This document shows positions 1 through 51,130 of a stretch of DNA of 64,000 nucleotides, piece after piece. A program made the translations under genes and the position numbers. Each line of letters starts with the position of its first letter. The stretch's first letter is position 1. Under the pieces are notes generated by a model, which was not told the origin of the DNA, searched no databases, and saw only the letters and a program-made list of their open reading frames with translations. The stretch spans positions 1,349,819-1,413,818 of the forward strand of contig NW_019775524.1 in the NCBI RefSeq assembly GCF_001039355.2, read 5' to 3'. This DNA is from Lingula anatina (Eukaryota > Brachiopoda > Lingulata > Lingulida > Lingulidae).

Positions 1-898
1 ATTTTTTTATACAAGTACATTACGGCTTACCTTACCGAAAATTACACACATAGCTATGTGCAGAAGACACAAACAGATTGGCTCCATATCCAATCCCTGT
101 ACACAGTGATTCACTATCTTTATCAGCACTCCTCAGTTGATTAACCTTCTCATACTACAATACAGACACGATTTAACATCTTTATTTACTTTCTAAATCA
201 AACATACTTACATTTTATAATAACTATGGTAAAAATACCTTACTCATCAACAATCCCCCCCATGGTGAATCTGTGTGTAAACTTCAGTATCTAGAGCAAG
301 CACTATGTGTCCTCCTATCTTATCTGTACTAGCTCGTCCTGTGATACCTGATGAGTATAATGGCTCCAGCTAAATCCTACTGTCACAATACCTGCAGACA
401 GATAATATCCATGGACTCAATTACTATGCTGACTAATTAGGGAGGAAGAGTGATAATGTGTTTTTAGATCAAACCTACCGATAGACACTCTGATTGACAT
501 GTTGTGATAATTGTCCCCCTGATGTGAAATTCTTATCTCCTCATACATTCCTATAAAAACTTGTGATTTATGAAACAAACGATGGGCTACTGGTCTGACC
601 CCAAGGTTCTATGAGAGCAACCTTAAGTAACTCAAGCGCAACTCTTCACACTCAGTACAAAAGTGGCGGGCACTTTCAAGTTTTCACCACCTAATACAAA
701 CTACACAAGTGTATAATCCTGGATAATTCTCTTTATGTGACAGAATTCACCGATGGCTCACCTTCAAATCTAGATCTAACTTAAATACCTGGATTATCTC
801 ACCACATACACCTGTACCATACCTGCTCATCAAAACACTAACTGCATGGCTCGCCATCAAAGGTAAAAATGTCCCATCTCGCTGCCCCTAATCAAATA

Positions 899-1471
899 TT
901 AGGCAGATTGCTTTGATAAGGCACACGTATACAGAGTTATTGTATGAGCGCCTTCAACGCCATTTTCCCCTTCATTGAAAGAGCCCTTTGCCCAACTTTT
1001 CCTTTCATTGTAACTCATGCATGTGGACATAATGTGCCATATATGTTCACTTTTGTAAGTTTGTTGAATGTTATCCAAATTCTTACATCTAAACCAACTT
1101 GTGCGAATTGTGTTTGAGTAAATTCCTATTTTCCTTGCAGTGAATTCCTTACAAAGCAATGACCGTACAGCAAAGTTTGAAAAGTATGTTATTTTCTCCA
1201 GGGCAAACTGAGAATTCAGTTTCAAGTGTGGTTCTTTCGTCCTTGCACAAGATTCTCTTGTGGACTTAATTGAAACTTTTAATTTCATACAATTTGAACA
1301 AAAAAATAGCGCATTACCAAACTTGACGTGTGAACCTTGGTTTAGGCAAACAGAATATATAGAGTTTGCTCCAGTGGTGTTGGGTAGCGTAATATGCAAG
1401 TGTTTACTGGGTGTGAAATTTAACACCACCCACAGGGAGACACTGCATGCCCCATAGAAAAAATAAGGCAT
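899..1471 (-). CDS. Unassigned open reading frame of about 190 codons
   Basis: From the first ATG at 1471 it encodes a basic, Cys- and Ser-containing sequence starting MPYFFYGACSVSLWVVLNFT. It is the longest frame in the 12 kb downstream of ROCK and longer than I would expect by chance at this base composition. No domain, signal or relative is recognisable, and no other exon can be tied to it. It may be chance or a decayed gene or element. Confidence 0.15.
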   Translation of the reverse strand: MPYFFYGACSVSLWVVLNFTPSKHLHITLPNTTGANSIYSVCLNQGSHVKFGNALFFCSNCMKLKVSIKSTRESCARTKEPHLKLNSQFALEKITYFSNFAVRSLLCKEFTARKIGIYSNTIRTSWFRCKNLDNIQQTYKSEHIWHIMSTCMSYNERKSWAKGSFNEGENGVEGAHTITLYTCALSKQSA

Positions 1472-3464
1472 TTTTTGGAGCAAGAAAAATTACATGGTAA
1501 AGTGGAGTTTTGGTTTTGTTAGCTCCAGTCTACTCCAGGCACAACAATTATCTGTGTTTGTCACCACAGTGGGTTGTGACATTTATGAGGCTTTTTATGC
1601 CCATCTGATTGCCCTTTTCAGCTAGGCTCAAGTCTCTTATGTGGGTAATATTTCACAGCATGTTAAAAGTGTCATAAAATTAACATTAAATCTACAAAGA
1701 AAAAAAAAAAACGAAACTCCTGAGCACATTCTAACAGGATAAAACAGCACCAACATTTTCAATTAGGACTATTATTTAAGATGTTGTCTGTCCTAAGTTA
1801 TGTCACAGATTTTCAAAATCAATCAAGTTAAAGACAGTTTAAAATCCTTATAACTATTGGAAGAAAGTAGAAGAAATATATACTTATCTACCAAAAAGGA
1901 TATGATAAAAAAAGAATTGTTTTTGTCGTTGTCTAAACAATTAAGCTGACAGAGACCCAGTTTCCACTAATTTGTAATTTTTTATTCAGCACATGTTAGT
2001 CTCCTTGTTTTATCTATACCTATGAAATGATAAATATTTTCAGATACACCTACAAAGTGGCAGGGGGATAAACTAACCACTGAGGATCACTGATAAACCT
2101 TATCTACTAACCACAAATTATATGGAGATTTCGTTTTTCAAATTGAGGAAATAGAAAACGGTAAAATCTCTTTCCTATTTGTTCAACTGAAACTAACCAA
2201 CCACGGCACCACGATTTTTTTGTAATTATCTGCCACAGACATTGTAATTCTGTAAAGTCAAATATGGTTGTCATTTATGCTTGTTGCAGCTTGAACCTAC
2301 ATTTACAGTTTGTAATGATGTATTTTTTCATCATGTAAATTTACTGAAAGACTACAGTAGTGCAACAGCTTCCTATCCACCAGGCGCTACAATAACACAA
2401 ATGTATGTAACACTTCATATATGGTATCACTTTCATTGACTGTGACAAAAATCCAATACTATTTTAATTTGTTAACTATTGGCTTTTCCCAATATAAGTT
2501 GTTTGGTTTCCTCTTCATCATTCTCTTTAGGCTATTGAGAACATTCTATGGTCCTGTTGACCAACCACAGGGCATCACAAACTGTTGGTGATTGTCGTCT
2601 GCTTGCAAACTGGTCGCTGTATTGACCAAGTATTGTTTCAGTGTTATCCCCTGCATGGTGCGTCACCTTTGGTGCAAGTTGATTGACCAGCTGACCATTG
2701 TCCTACCCAATGTCCTAATGTCCAAACTCTCAAAATCAACAAGTCAGGTGTGAGATCTACCTCAAAGGAAGTCTGACTTGACTCTGGTTTAAAACTTGAC
2801 AATTGCCAGTATAAAAATTAAAAGAAACAATATCATTCACTCTATCCATGAAGTTTTTTTTACTAAAATTTAAAAAAAATGATATGACTTAGATTTCAAA
2901 ATTATATGTTTGATTCAGACATATACAAGATGTAAGTTTTTTTTTCAATTTTGAAAAAAATGCTGATAATTACATCTGAAATATTTCAATGAACCATATA
3001 CTTTTGCTTTCAAATAAAATTGTACATAAAATATTTGACAAACCCCTACCTTCTTGCACAAACAATATACATCTCCTATGAAATAATGTTTACTGAACCA
3101 ATAAACTGCATTTGTGTTAAGTCACAAAAATACCACTTATAATACACTTGTTCCTTTTGCAAAGTGTCGAAAATGTTTCATGAAGTTTTGCATAATTCAC
3201 GGCTGTTATGAACGCCCTCTGTTGTCATTACATAACCTCCTTCACAGCAGGAGAGTCGGTCAACAAGCCACTTCAAAGATTCTATAATACCACTTTTCCG
3301 CCAAATTTCCCTCACTGTGTATATCACCCACATCCCTCTGTTTCACTAACACAACATAATGTACTTCTTTCAACATTTAAGTCTGTGTCAAAACCACCAT
3401 ATATTCTCTCTCACCTGATTCTCAACATAAACCATGTGCCCTTGTCTGTTTGTTCTTTTAACAG

Positions 3465-3752
3465 TTGACCCCCTTCCCTCAAATGAGCCACCCTTCTATT
3501 ATACCTACAATTATAGATATGGCATATCCAGATCAACTCACATTAAATATCCATGGCGGGACAGCTCGTGTAATTAACATCTTCGGATCTGGAAACGGGA
3601 TACCTGAAATTTTCTCTGATAATCGTCTTGTTGATACCCTCAGCATTCTTTATCCTGGTCTGGGAACACATGTCAATACAGGGCAATGGAACTATGACAT
3701 GGCACTGTGCCCCTATGTGGATTATCATGCCTGGATTAGGGATCACTTGTAA
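3465..3752 (+). CDS. Possible terminal-exon-like frame
   Basis: A 288-bp open frame ending in TAA starts exactly after a strong acceptor-like sequence (gtctgtttgttcttttaacag). It encodes a mixed, globular-looking sequence (for example RVINIFGSGNGIPEIFSDNR and YVDYHAWIRDHL). I do not recognise the protein and see no upstream exon. It could be the last exon of a gene that starts left of the window, or chance. Confidence 0.2.
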   Translation: MTPFPQMSHPSIIPTIIDMAYPDQLTLNIHGGTARVINIFGSGNGIPEIFSDNRLVDTLSILYPGLGTHVNTGQWNYDMALCPYVDYHAWIRDHL

Positions 3753-6700
3753 TGAATTATTGACCAAGGAAAACAATGATCAATGTCAAATAAAGGTGTG
3801 AAGGGGCTGCAGTATTAGGAAAACATTATCCTTTGATACAAGGGCGGAATGATTTTTGAAAAAACTTATCTCAAATGGAGCAAAAAAGAGATCCAAATAT
3901 CAGAAATTCCAAACTGAATGGATTCTATTAATTAAAACTATTTAATATCCTAGTTTGACCAACCCGGTAACTTTTACTGTCTTCTAACAGTGGTCATCAT
4001 AATCAGTATGACCTTACAGGAGTTTCAGAATCTTTTATTGGCAGCTTCTCTGGATAACGTGTCAAACATCTCGTCTTTTATACCCAATTCTCTGTCTTGT
4101 GATATGTAAGCAGAAGTATATCTGATAAATGAAGTGCTAAAAAACACTGTACCCCCTAAGTATGGATAATTATAACAGGTGTTAGCAAGCATGCATCGAT
4201 TTCCTATGCTACTACTATTGATTTGCGTAGGAGAACATGATGGGGAAAATTAAGCAAATGTTGAAAGCATGGGATTTAACTTGGTTAAACATCTATAAGC
4301 CGCAGTTTTTTTTTCTTTCTTTTTTTTTTTTGCCCTGATAATTCTAATTGTTTTAGAAAATACGTCTGACTGGCTCCCAATGTGATATGTCACTTAATTA
4401 ATTTTGTACGTCTTAAAAATTATGCTTAGTAAAGAGTGCTTATTAAAAAGAAGAAACCTACATATAGATTAAATTTTTTGTTGCACAGCTGGTATTAATA
4501 AGGCACTTTTTGCTGTAATTAGGAGAGCTGTTACCAAAAGAAGGAAAATCTATGAGTCTTTGATCTCAGCTTAATGAGTCTGTCAAATGGCAAATAGAAA
4601 AAACTTCTCAGGTTTTATGTTAACAAATGAAACAACTTTACCTAAAAAGCTCCAATGTAAAAAAATTCAATTACTCATAATCGTAATCAGAAATCTTACC
4701 TTTGGTGAACTAGAAAACAAGACTGATGTTGACACTGTAGCTATTTGATGCTATAAATCAATGCAACATCTCAAAGATTTCTCAACTCTGCAAACAACAT
4801 AAGCCAGTTGTAAATACTAGGTTAGTCAAATTAAATATTTCCTCAGCTAACGACAGGAAGACGGAAGATTGCCTAAATACACCCAATGTCACAGCATAGA
4901 TAGCTACCAAGGTATAGCTCATCATAATCTGTCTATAGAACTTTAATTAAATCATTTAAGGCTGCTGGTGCCTCAAAGGCCGAGTAACAATGGACTTTTG
5001 TCATGTTCAGATTAAAGGCTTGGGATAGAGTATGATAAATTCCAGTTGTATTGGCTCAGTGGGGACATGCTGAGCGTTGTTGTTTATACCCTGTACAACT
5101 ATTTCATCGACGGCATTACTATGTCAGGTATGCACACTTAAAATACGTATCATACTTTGTACTGGGTGTTTTCAATGTGTTACTTTATCATAGTGAATTT
5201 TCACTTGTTAGACTTCAGCTCTTAAAAGTAGTTTTATTAAAAATGTTCAAATATACTTATAGCAAATATAGCCCTTCCCCAGGTATTAGCACTGTTATTA
5301 AGATAATCTCAGTTTAAAAAGTACTGTTAAGTTTTAATGCATATTTCATGGCAAAAAATGTTTTCACCTGAAGCTAGGCTTTGGAGGCTGCAGGATTATT
5401 CTGTTTTTCACACAGTGTTTATTAAACTGAACTTACCTGTGAATTGGTAGCCTCAGGTCTGCTATTTTAATAATGGGGCACTTAGCTAACCTAGCTGAAC
5501 TCTGGAATATTTACAATCCTTATTTGGCACATAATATATCTAAAAATTAGTTACACCTTTAATGGGAAATGCTGATGAATAAAAGAGTATGAAAATGACT
5601 ATAAAAACTAAATAATTTTCTTTCTTTCACAATAAACCCTTTACAAAAGCCACTCTCTTCTTTCATAATTTATCTGAATAAAAATCAAACCAAAAAATAA
5701 AATTAAAAGTAGGAGACCTAAAAATTTTTCAATGAAAAATTGCATCTAAATAGAAGTAAGTCATTGGCAAATATGCAATTCCATTTAAGGTATTCAACTT
5801 TTGTTTGCAACACAACTTTTAGTGATGTTTGAGCTGAAATATATCTTCAAAACAGTCGATTCTCCTTTCCCGCAGCACACATACGGTGTCATACTACTAT
5901 TCAAAGGCTTCCAGTAAAAATAGACTTTGTTAAATAAAAGATTCACAGCATTTAAATGACTTACTACAAACAATTATCACAAATACATAATTTGATGAAA
6001 TTTGCATCAAAAAACTGAATTTCAGAATCAAACTTGATCTTGCATGTGCATAGAGTACTGCAGTTAAATCTGATTTTCCTTTATACCCGGCAGTTTCTAA
6101 AGTCAAAATCAAACTTACAACACATCAAAATCCTGAAATGTGTTCAGGTCTGTTAGCAAAGAAGATTACATCCAGAGTAAAATCCACAAGAGAAAAAGCA
6201 TTCTGCAAGGTTGAAAAAAAATCTTTTTAAGCCCAAGTCATCAGTCTCTGGCATCCCACACTTCTGGAGAGGAAGGAATAAAGTGCAACTTGAAAACAAT
6301 ATGGCAGAAATGAAACGAGCCCCATTAGGCTACATGTTGCCTGTCTGTAGACTAACTCAGAACTGGTACAAGTTAAATATACAAAGCATTCTCAGTATTT
6401 GCCCTAAAAACTGCTGTCCTTTCAAGCTGAAAGAACACTACTGGTAAACTGAGGGCAGAAGTAAAGTCTTTGTGTAAACTTGGTGGTGAGGTCGAAACCA
6501 AAACAATCATCTGCAAGCGTCCCTGTCAACTAAGATGAAACCAGACAGGCTTGCTGCTCCTAAGGTAGTGTGTGATATACTGTAAAAGGCAGTATATTGC
6601 ACGCAGCATCATTAAATCACAGAAACTGGTCCCCCTGTGAACCAATTTTGGTAAATCAATTCACTGAACTCAAGTTTTGTCAGCTGCCTGTTTCTGCCAA

Positions 6701-7827
6701 CAAAGTCAAATTTCACTAAAATATCAAAGTCAAGCAATAAACCATGGTAATTGTCATTATCACATTAAAAAAAGAAAATCTGCCTTTATCGTAAATCTTA
6801 CAGTCCGAATGCCACCAGTGACAGTTGCCTTTTTTATGTGCAGAAGCAAAAGGTTGACAACTGCACACAATGATTGGGTTAATTAACAAGAACCATCTGT
6901 AACCACAGGTAATTAATGAGGGTTAAAGTTATAGTTTGTACTTTTTGAAAAATAATTAAGATATTAATCATAACACTCTATACAAAGGTCGACATATTTT
7001 TAAAAAAAAAGATGATGTAACAAACATTCATAAATGCCATGTTTAAAAATAATGACAGTTTGCTAATAATGAAGCAAAGCTGTACGTGTCACATTTTCTA
7101 TAATTCATATGTTTTTCTTAGAGAGAAGTATCCCTACTCAAGATCCCTATTCCAACATTATAAGCCTGCTTTTTTGCTAAAGAAAAAATATTTCATGAGA
7201 CCCAAAAATGATATGCTCTGTTCAAGACCCAGCAATCAGGATATCAAGTAACATGATGATAGGAAGAGTTATAACCTTACTCATTCAGACCTGGTACAAT
7301 GGGCTGCTTTGATTCTCAGCTTACATTTAACTACCATACTCTATGGCTATTGTCATCCTTGTCCTGGTGTCTGGATTTTTAATAATCATCTTCATACACA
7401 GTCTGCCGTATTGTCACACATAAAGGAAACAAGGAAATACAAACAATCTGTATGGAAAATATGCAATATGTATGTTTCCTGCTAGCAGAAAAATACTTCT
7501 ACAAGCTTAAATTCAAGACCAAATATTTTCATTTTACAATGATGCAGTCTTCTTTAAAAAATTTAAACCAAAGGTTCCCAAAAACAGAAATACCAGTTTT
7601 GTTACTTTTACATTAAACAGAAAAAACAAGGTTTTTCCCAGTCAAGTTTACCATACTTGACAGAGACCATGCAATGGGTTAAATACCAAAGAACACAGAA
7701 ACAACTTATTTAGGTTAAGTAGTGACAGGCCAAGAAACTTTGGGTGACATATGCCAAGAGCAGTTGTTACAGGACAAAACTGAAAATCTTCATCACATCT
7801 GTGGTGACATAAAGTTTTTGTTCTGTT

Positions 7828-7832
<5 letters not shown>

Positions 7833-7866
<34 letters not shown>
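7833..7866. repeat. GA dinucleotide microsatellite
   Basis: Seventeen perfect GA units in the region downstream of ROCK. A reading frame through it on the minus strand is an artefact of the repeat. Confidence 0.9.
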
Positions 7867-7869
<3 letters not shown>

Positions 7870-10800
7870 AGAGTCAATGAAAGATAACTTATCAACACAT
7901 GCAAAAAAAATCCTCACCTTTTTGCAAGAATGTTCTTCAAGGGTAGATATCAGGTGTAAGTTGACCACCCTGTTTGTCCCACACAGGCAGGTGTAAACTC
8001 TCCAGGTAGATGTCACAATGAGGTCAGGGTTGGTATTTAAGTTGTGATAATGACAAGTTGAGATGACACTGGAAAATCAACAGTGTGCCTGGCAAAAATA
8101 GAAGCATAATTTATTTTACTTAGGTCAAAGCTTTATTATGACTAGGACAGATAAAAGAGAAGAGAAAGAAACAACATTTGCATGGTTATGCAGTGGAACT
8201 GACAGGCTTCATGACTTATAGCAATCTGGAAGTGACAATATGGAGTTAAACATTCATGCTTTGAGAAACTTATTAGTATTGAGCCTGAATGAAGGTCTTA
8301 AAACAAGCTGCTGTAAGTTTCTAATTTTGTAATTCACTTCAATTTATTTGTGAATTAAAAAGTCTAATTATTTTAATAGATTCTTTTATGTAACCACATC
8401 CCTGCTAGGGAAAAATTAATGTGTGGTGCAATATGTCTTTTTTCTTTAATTGGGTATTTATGCAAATGAACACTTGTTAAATGATCTAAAAGTATTCAAC
8501 AGGTGAATTCTGGAAGAATGTTTACTTAAAAAAAATCAACTACATGAAAATTATAAATTCTGATCTCTCTCTATAATCAATAACAATAGAATACATTTGT
8601 GGTGTGTTATTTGACATGCACCGGGTGCTTCAAGTTGTTAGTAGTTGTTGATAGTCACCACATGAACCACAAAAAAAAAAAAAAAAAGAAAAAAAAAACA
8701 TATTGCTGTTTAATACACTCTCCCCATGAGTGCTGCAACCCTCCACACCTAGCAAATGTGACATTAGTACCAATTATCATTAGCTTCTTCAGCGTTCAGG
8801 TAATGATGCCTTTTAGCAAATGCATAAATCTCATACTTAATTCTGCCAGTAGATGCATTTGAAAACTGCCCAAAGTCATTTTTTTTAAATGTCAACATAC
8901 ACAACAACACCTGCAAAGCTACTAAAATCTTTTCCAATTAAGATGCCTAAAATAAAAGTACCTGTTGTCTATGTGTCCTTATGAAATTTAGAACCTAGTT
9001 ATGTAATTAGAAATGGCAAAAAATTCTGAATTCAGTTGCAGGGACAGGTCAAACAAAGATTAGTGAATAGCAGGAATAATTACTTTCTTCATTAGGAAAA
9101 ATCCCATATAGAATACTTTTAAACCAATAAGACTAGGTTCATTAACAGGCTCATTAAAAGAAATGATACTCAATTATTTGAAAATAATTATGTTTATTCA
9201 GAAATTATTTCCAGTCTAGAACATTAACAAATCTTCTTGACAAAGAAAAATGTTAAAAAGCATGGACAATTTATTTCCTAGCAAAATCATCAACTTTATC
9301 ATTCTTAGCTTCTCAGCAAAAGCAAAGTCTTACCTACCTCCAATTCATTGCTCTCTTCCCAGAGACACATGTATAAATACATCCAATACTTTCAATCTTG
9401 CCTTATTCAGTAAAATCCATCCTCTGTCTTCAGAACAGGCAGTGGCATTTTTTTCAGTCCTTTCTAAATTCAAATACATAGAATGAACCCTTTGATTGGA
9501 CAACTTCTCCTGAACCATGTGCCAAAAGCTTAGCATGATACAATTTCTAAAATGTGCATTAAGATTATTTAATCGTCACATGTACCATATGGAAAAGTCA
9601 TTAAAACTTACTATATTGCCTTCATCAACCAGCCATCACCCGAATCTGAGGTTACCGTGGCAACAGAAAACAGCAGAAATCACGGTTCAAGCATGGTAGT
9701 CTACCAGTCCTGTGTTCTGTCGGTCTCATGCAGTAGTTGGGCTGTGGAATCAGCCCGGGTTAGCTGCAGATTGCCATGGCAGAAGAGATTTAGACTGTTG
9801 CCTAGATACAGCCAGGTAGTCGTCTATAATCCACTTGGCTTTCCACTACACCTGCCAATCAGTCAGTGAGATAAGACAGGGGGCACTTCATTTGTCTTGA
9901 GAGCCCCTTCAATGCGAGGGAAGATAAAGGTTACGTATCTGGAACAACTTCACCTGCCCAAGCTGAGATTTTGTTGCTGTGAACAAAGTGGCAGATCTTT
10001 TCTTAGGTTCAGTTCTTGTACACATATCAAAGTTCAAAAAGTTGATTATTAGCAATTTGTATTTTATGACACAATTTGAAAAGGGAGAGCAACATTTTCA
10101 ATCTTTTATTTATTTATTTTTTATTTTAGAAATGAGAGTGGTATATTAATGTATAATCACCTTGTAAGAAAATATATTTAAGTTTCAGGCAACAAATTTT
10201 AAACCTTTTGATAAAGGAGTTCAAAGAATGTAGTTCAATTTCATGCAGTGTGCGACACAGCAGACATTTAGAAGGTCATATTATGGCATTAGATGCAGCA
10301 TGATTAAATTTATTAATGAAATATAACTCGAAAAGAAAGTGAGAGCTAATAATTATTTTTGGAAAAATTTGCTTCTTGGCAAATACTACGAACACGTTAC
10401 ACCGTATCACCACAGAAAAACAAGAAAGTTACAAGTTTTAATGAAATCAAACAAATTCAGCAAAAGAACCAACAACCCATGTCTTCAGTGTGGGATGGTA
10501 ATTTTATTACACGATTATAACCCGCTAACAAAGATACTTCTCAGATATCTGGTATTTTTGTACTATAAAGTAGAGCTGCTTATTATTTCTAGTGCTCTGC
10601 TGCATGTAGTGATCACCCTGACGAGAATGATGGTGCTCTCACCATCTCAATAATTAACGATAAACAATACTTAACTATCACCTATCCTGAATGACATTGC
10701 AGCACAGAAGACTTGCTAAGTCACCATATTACAGAATACATACATACATACTTACAGTACACGTTCTGTAGAAATTCAGGGAATGTAATTACAACTTTCC

Positions 10801-12425
10801 AAGTGCTAGGAGATGAATATAATATACAAAAGCTACAATCTTTCAGCCAAGCTAAGCTGTGTGTAAGTTATATGAAATGTACATCTCCATAAATAGGCCA
10901 TGCTGACCTAATTATCATACATATATACCTTACTTTGTTTGCTTATGTTAACTGGCACACCGAAAGCACCACTTTCAACAAATTAATCCCAGTCACCAGG
11001 TTGCTTTAAATACAAGAAATGTACATGATCTGTGCTAACCATGAAAGCTACAATGTAAAACATTTTTTCTTCCATTTATTGGGTAATAAACAAAGAACTT
11101 CTCAGAAGATGGGGTTTAAAACTGAAGCACTTTTTGACCCACTTACCAACTCAAATCAATTATGACCTTATTGGAGTATGCCAGCAAAAGTTCCCTTTAT
11201 GATTCAGTAGTATCACAAAATAGTTGCTACTAATGTATACATGCATATTATTTTCTCATTACCAAAATAAGCGTGCTTGGGTCTATGGCTCCCATTTCTG
11301 TCCCGTGATGTGTCAAAAGTACAACTCTGATACAGAATTAGAATTACGAAAAGAGACCCTGATCCAGGCATCACACACTAGCCACATGGCTTGTCAAAAG
11401 GGAGCAATAAAACAGGCACTTATACAGAGACTACATAACAACATGTTGTACTAAATTTAATTGTTTCTTGAAAAGAAGGTTAAAGCATTAAGGACATCTC
11501 TTACTGAGAGGAAGACATGGATAAAGGGCAACATACAGACATCACGGAAATACTGGAGGATCATGGGAAGGCACCTGCTCTGCTTGGTACTTCTGATTGA
11601 TTTTCACGACCCAAAATAAAGGAGCAGCTTACCACTTGCATATATCTTTCAGTTTCTTTCTAATTCTCAATGAGTACTTAAGTTTGCAGTGGTGATACAA
11701 GAAACAAGAACGCACTGCGTTGGTTCTCCATCTGCACTGAGTATTACAAGGTCAAGGTCAACAAAGATGAAGATATAAATTAACAGTACTGAACTGCTGT
11801 ATACACAAAGGAAATACAGATAACCAAAACTCATATCATTTCACATTTCAGTGGATAACATTTAACAAAATTACCACAAACCAACACGTGGCTGACTTTG
11901 TTAAGGGTAGTATTTGCACACAGAGGCTGCAAAAAGATTGGAAACTAAGCAACTTGCACAGACTTTACTGGTTGACAACATTGCAGCATTTTAAAATTTT
12001 GCATGGTAACTGGGTTGATTATCCTCACCTTTTAGTTCATCCTGATGGAATTTGAACACCACATCATAATGAACTTAATATAACAGAGAACAGAAAAAAA
12101 ATGTCTGTAATGGTCAACATCTGTGTCTCTACTACTCCATTAATAGGTAGAAAATTCTAGGTCTTGTCTTTCAGCATTCTGTGTTAAATGATGCCATCTC
12201 CTTTGAATGAGGGATTTATGCTTCACGTGAAGGTTCATGACTGCTTTCTCCCTACAGAACTCAAATCAACTGACCTGGGTGCCTTCACAGGTCAAGGTCA
12301 ACATTGTATAAGGTCAAGGTCAATGTATGGAAGGTCACTGATAGAGAATTCTTTAATGAGTACCGATTGACCTCAAGTTTTCTCCTGATAAATTTCTGTT
12401 CCTGTGCCAGACCTGGTAAGGAGGA

Positions 12426-49922
<37,497 letters not shown>

Positions 49923-50560
49923 TCCGCGGTCGCGTCTAGCGTTCAAACAGCGTTATGCTCCAGTGAATTAACTTACACAAATATCCCTTTAACTGCAGAA
50001 CAAGGTTATTCCACTTCCATCTGGGGACTCTGATGAGTATTTATGAAGCTCATGTCATTTCTTCATATGTCGACGACTCTGAAAGCTACATTTCACACCC
50101 ACTTCCGCACTACGATTTCAATGATAAAAACGAAGTAGGCAAACTCGTCACACCTCCAACGTATTAAGCCCTTTCCTTCACAGCGCTGTAAAAATACACA
50201 GATATCCTGTCAAAAACCGTGCAAATTTTAAGCAAAATTTAAACTGCCTTCTGAGCCGTGGCTGTAATATCTCCTATGCAATGTTATTCCAAGGTGATAA
50301 TATTGTCAACCCCTAACTGCCATTCACCTCTTCAAAGATGGCCGCATTATTTTACCCTGTTCCTGTTTTACTGGCGTCCACAAATGACATGGTGCATTAA
50401 GATGAATCTCATATACTTTTGTCTACAAGCGCAGTTTTGAAATATATTTTTAAAATTGCATCTGGTTCAAATTGAATATTGATTGGAAAATAATTGGATA
50501 TTTAGGCTAAATACCAGAGTGGTATTGATTGAGAGTTACAGTCACGTGACTACAGGTGTC
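49923..50560 (-). promoter_or_regulatory. Probable ROCK 5' UTR and promoter region
   Basis: The stretch directly upstream of the ROCK start has CpG-containing segments, unlike most of the window. It contains an AAGATGGCCGC motif at 50335-50345 that resembles the YY1 core often found at metazoan start sites, and a perfect 10-bp palindrome GTCACGTGAC at 50541-50550 (E-box of the USF/TFE3 class). The transcription start cannot be fixed, and a 5' UTR intron is possible. Confidence 0.35.
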
Positions 50561-50952
50561 CGGGAGATTTGAATGCGTTGGTTGAGCAATTAGATTGTGT
50601 TTTTCAACTACATATATCAATCATGTCCAAGTACATACGTGTAGGTCACTTTAATACTTCACAATTTTTGACATTATAGTAAAACATTGGTTGGTTATTA
50701 CCACAGATCTTGGACTGTCTTTACTTTTGTTTTTCCTCATGTAATAAATACTTACAATTAATTATGATACAAGTTACAACTCACCCAAATCCATCAAAGG
50801 GTGAAAAGAAGACACATTGTGTTTGTAGTGTCACCTCTTTTTATTATATTGTGTTTTTCGTTTGTATGTTTTTAAAATTGATGGGCAAGATAAAATATTT
50901 TATGTTCCCATCTGGAGAGATATTACATAAAATTAGTCTTCTCATATTAAAA

Positions 50953-51130
50953 CAGGGGCAGATCCAGGATTATCTGAGGTGGGGTTTCGGGCCTGCTGAA
51001 GGGCTACGCAATTAGAGGATGAATGGTTTAGAACTATGATTCAGCAGGTCAAAATTCTAATTTCAAGAGGGGACCAAAAATCAAAGGGGGTGGGGGTGGG
51101 GGTCAGGACCCTCCCTCTAATCCGCCACTG
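50953..51130. mobile_element. MITE-like element between ROCK and the PDZ gene
   Basis: A 178-bp insert begins CAGGGGCAGATCCAGG and ends TAATCCGCCACTG, an imperfect terminal inverted repeat. It has a G-rich stretch (gggggtgggggtgggggtc) near its right end. The flanks TTAAAA and CTAAAA may be a 5- or 6-bp target duplication. Ends of the type CAGTGGCGGATC are a common signature of small elements in invertebrate genomes. Confidence 0.5.

Larger units (their letters stand above)
1..12425. other. Region downstream of ROCK without a recognised gene
   Basis: About 12 kb, AT-rich. The part next to 12425 must be ROCK 3' UTR, of unknown length. It holds three copies of TCAAGGTCA (11752, 12292, 12314), a GA microsatellite at 7833, a long poly-A run at 8670-8699, and a more GC-balanced patch at 9640-9960 with no convincing frame. 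Two unassigned open frames are listed separately. I see no RNA gene. Confidence 0.6.

Noticed and set aside
9640-9960. A GC-richer patch that might be an exon
   Set aside because: No frame with recognisable protein or consistent splice sites; perhaps part of the ROCK 3' UTR, but I cannot show it.
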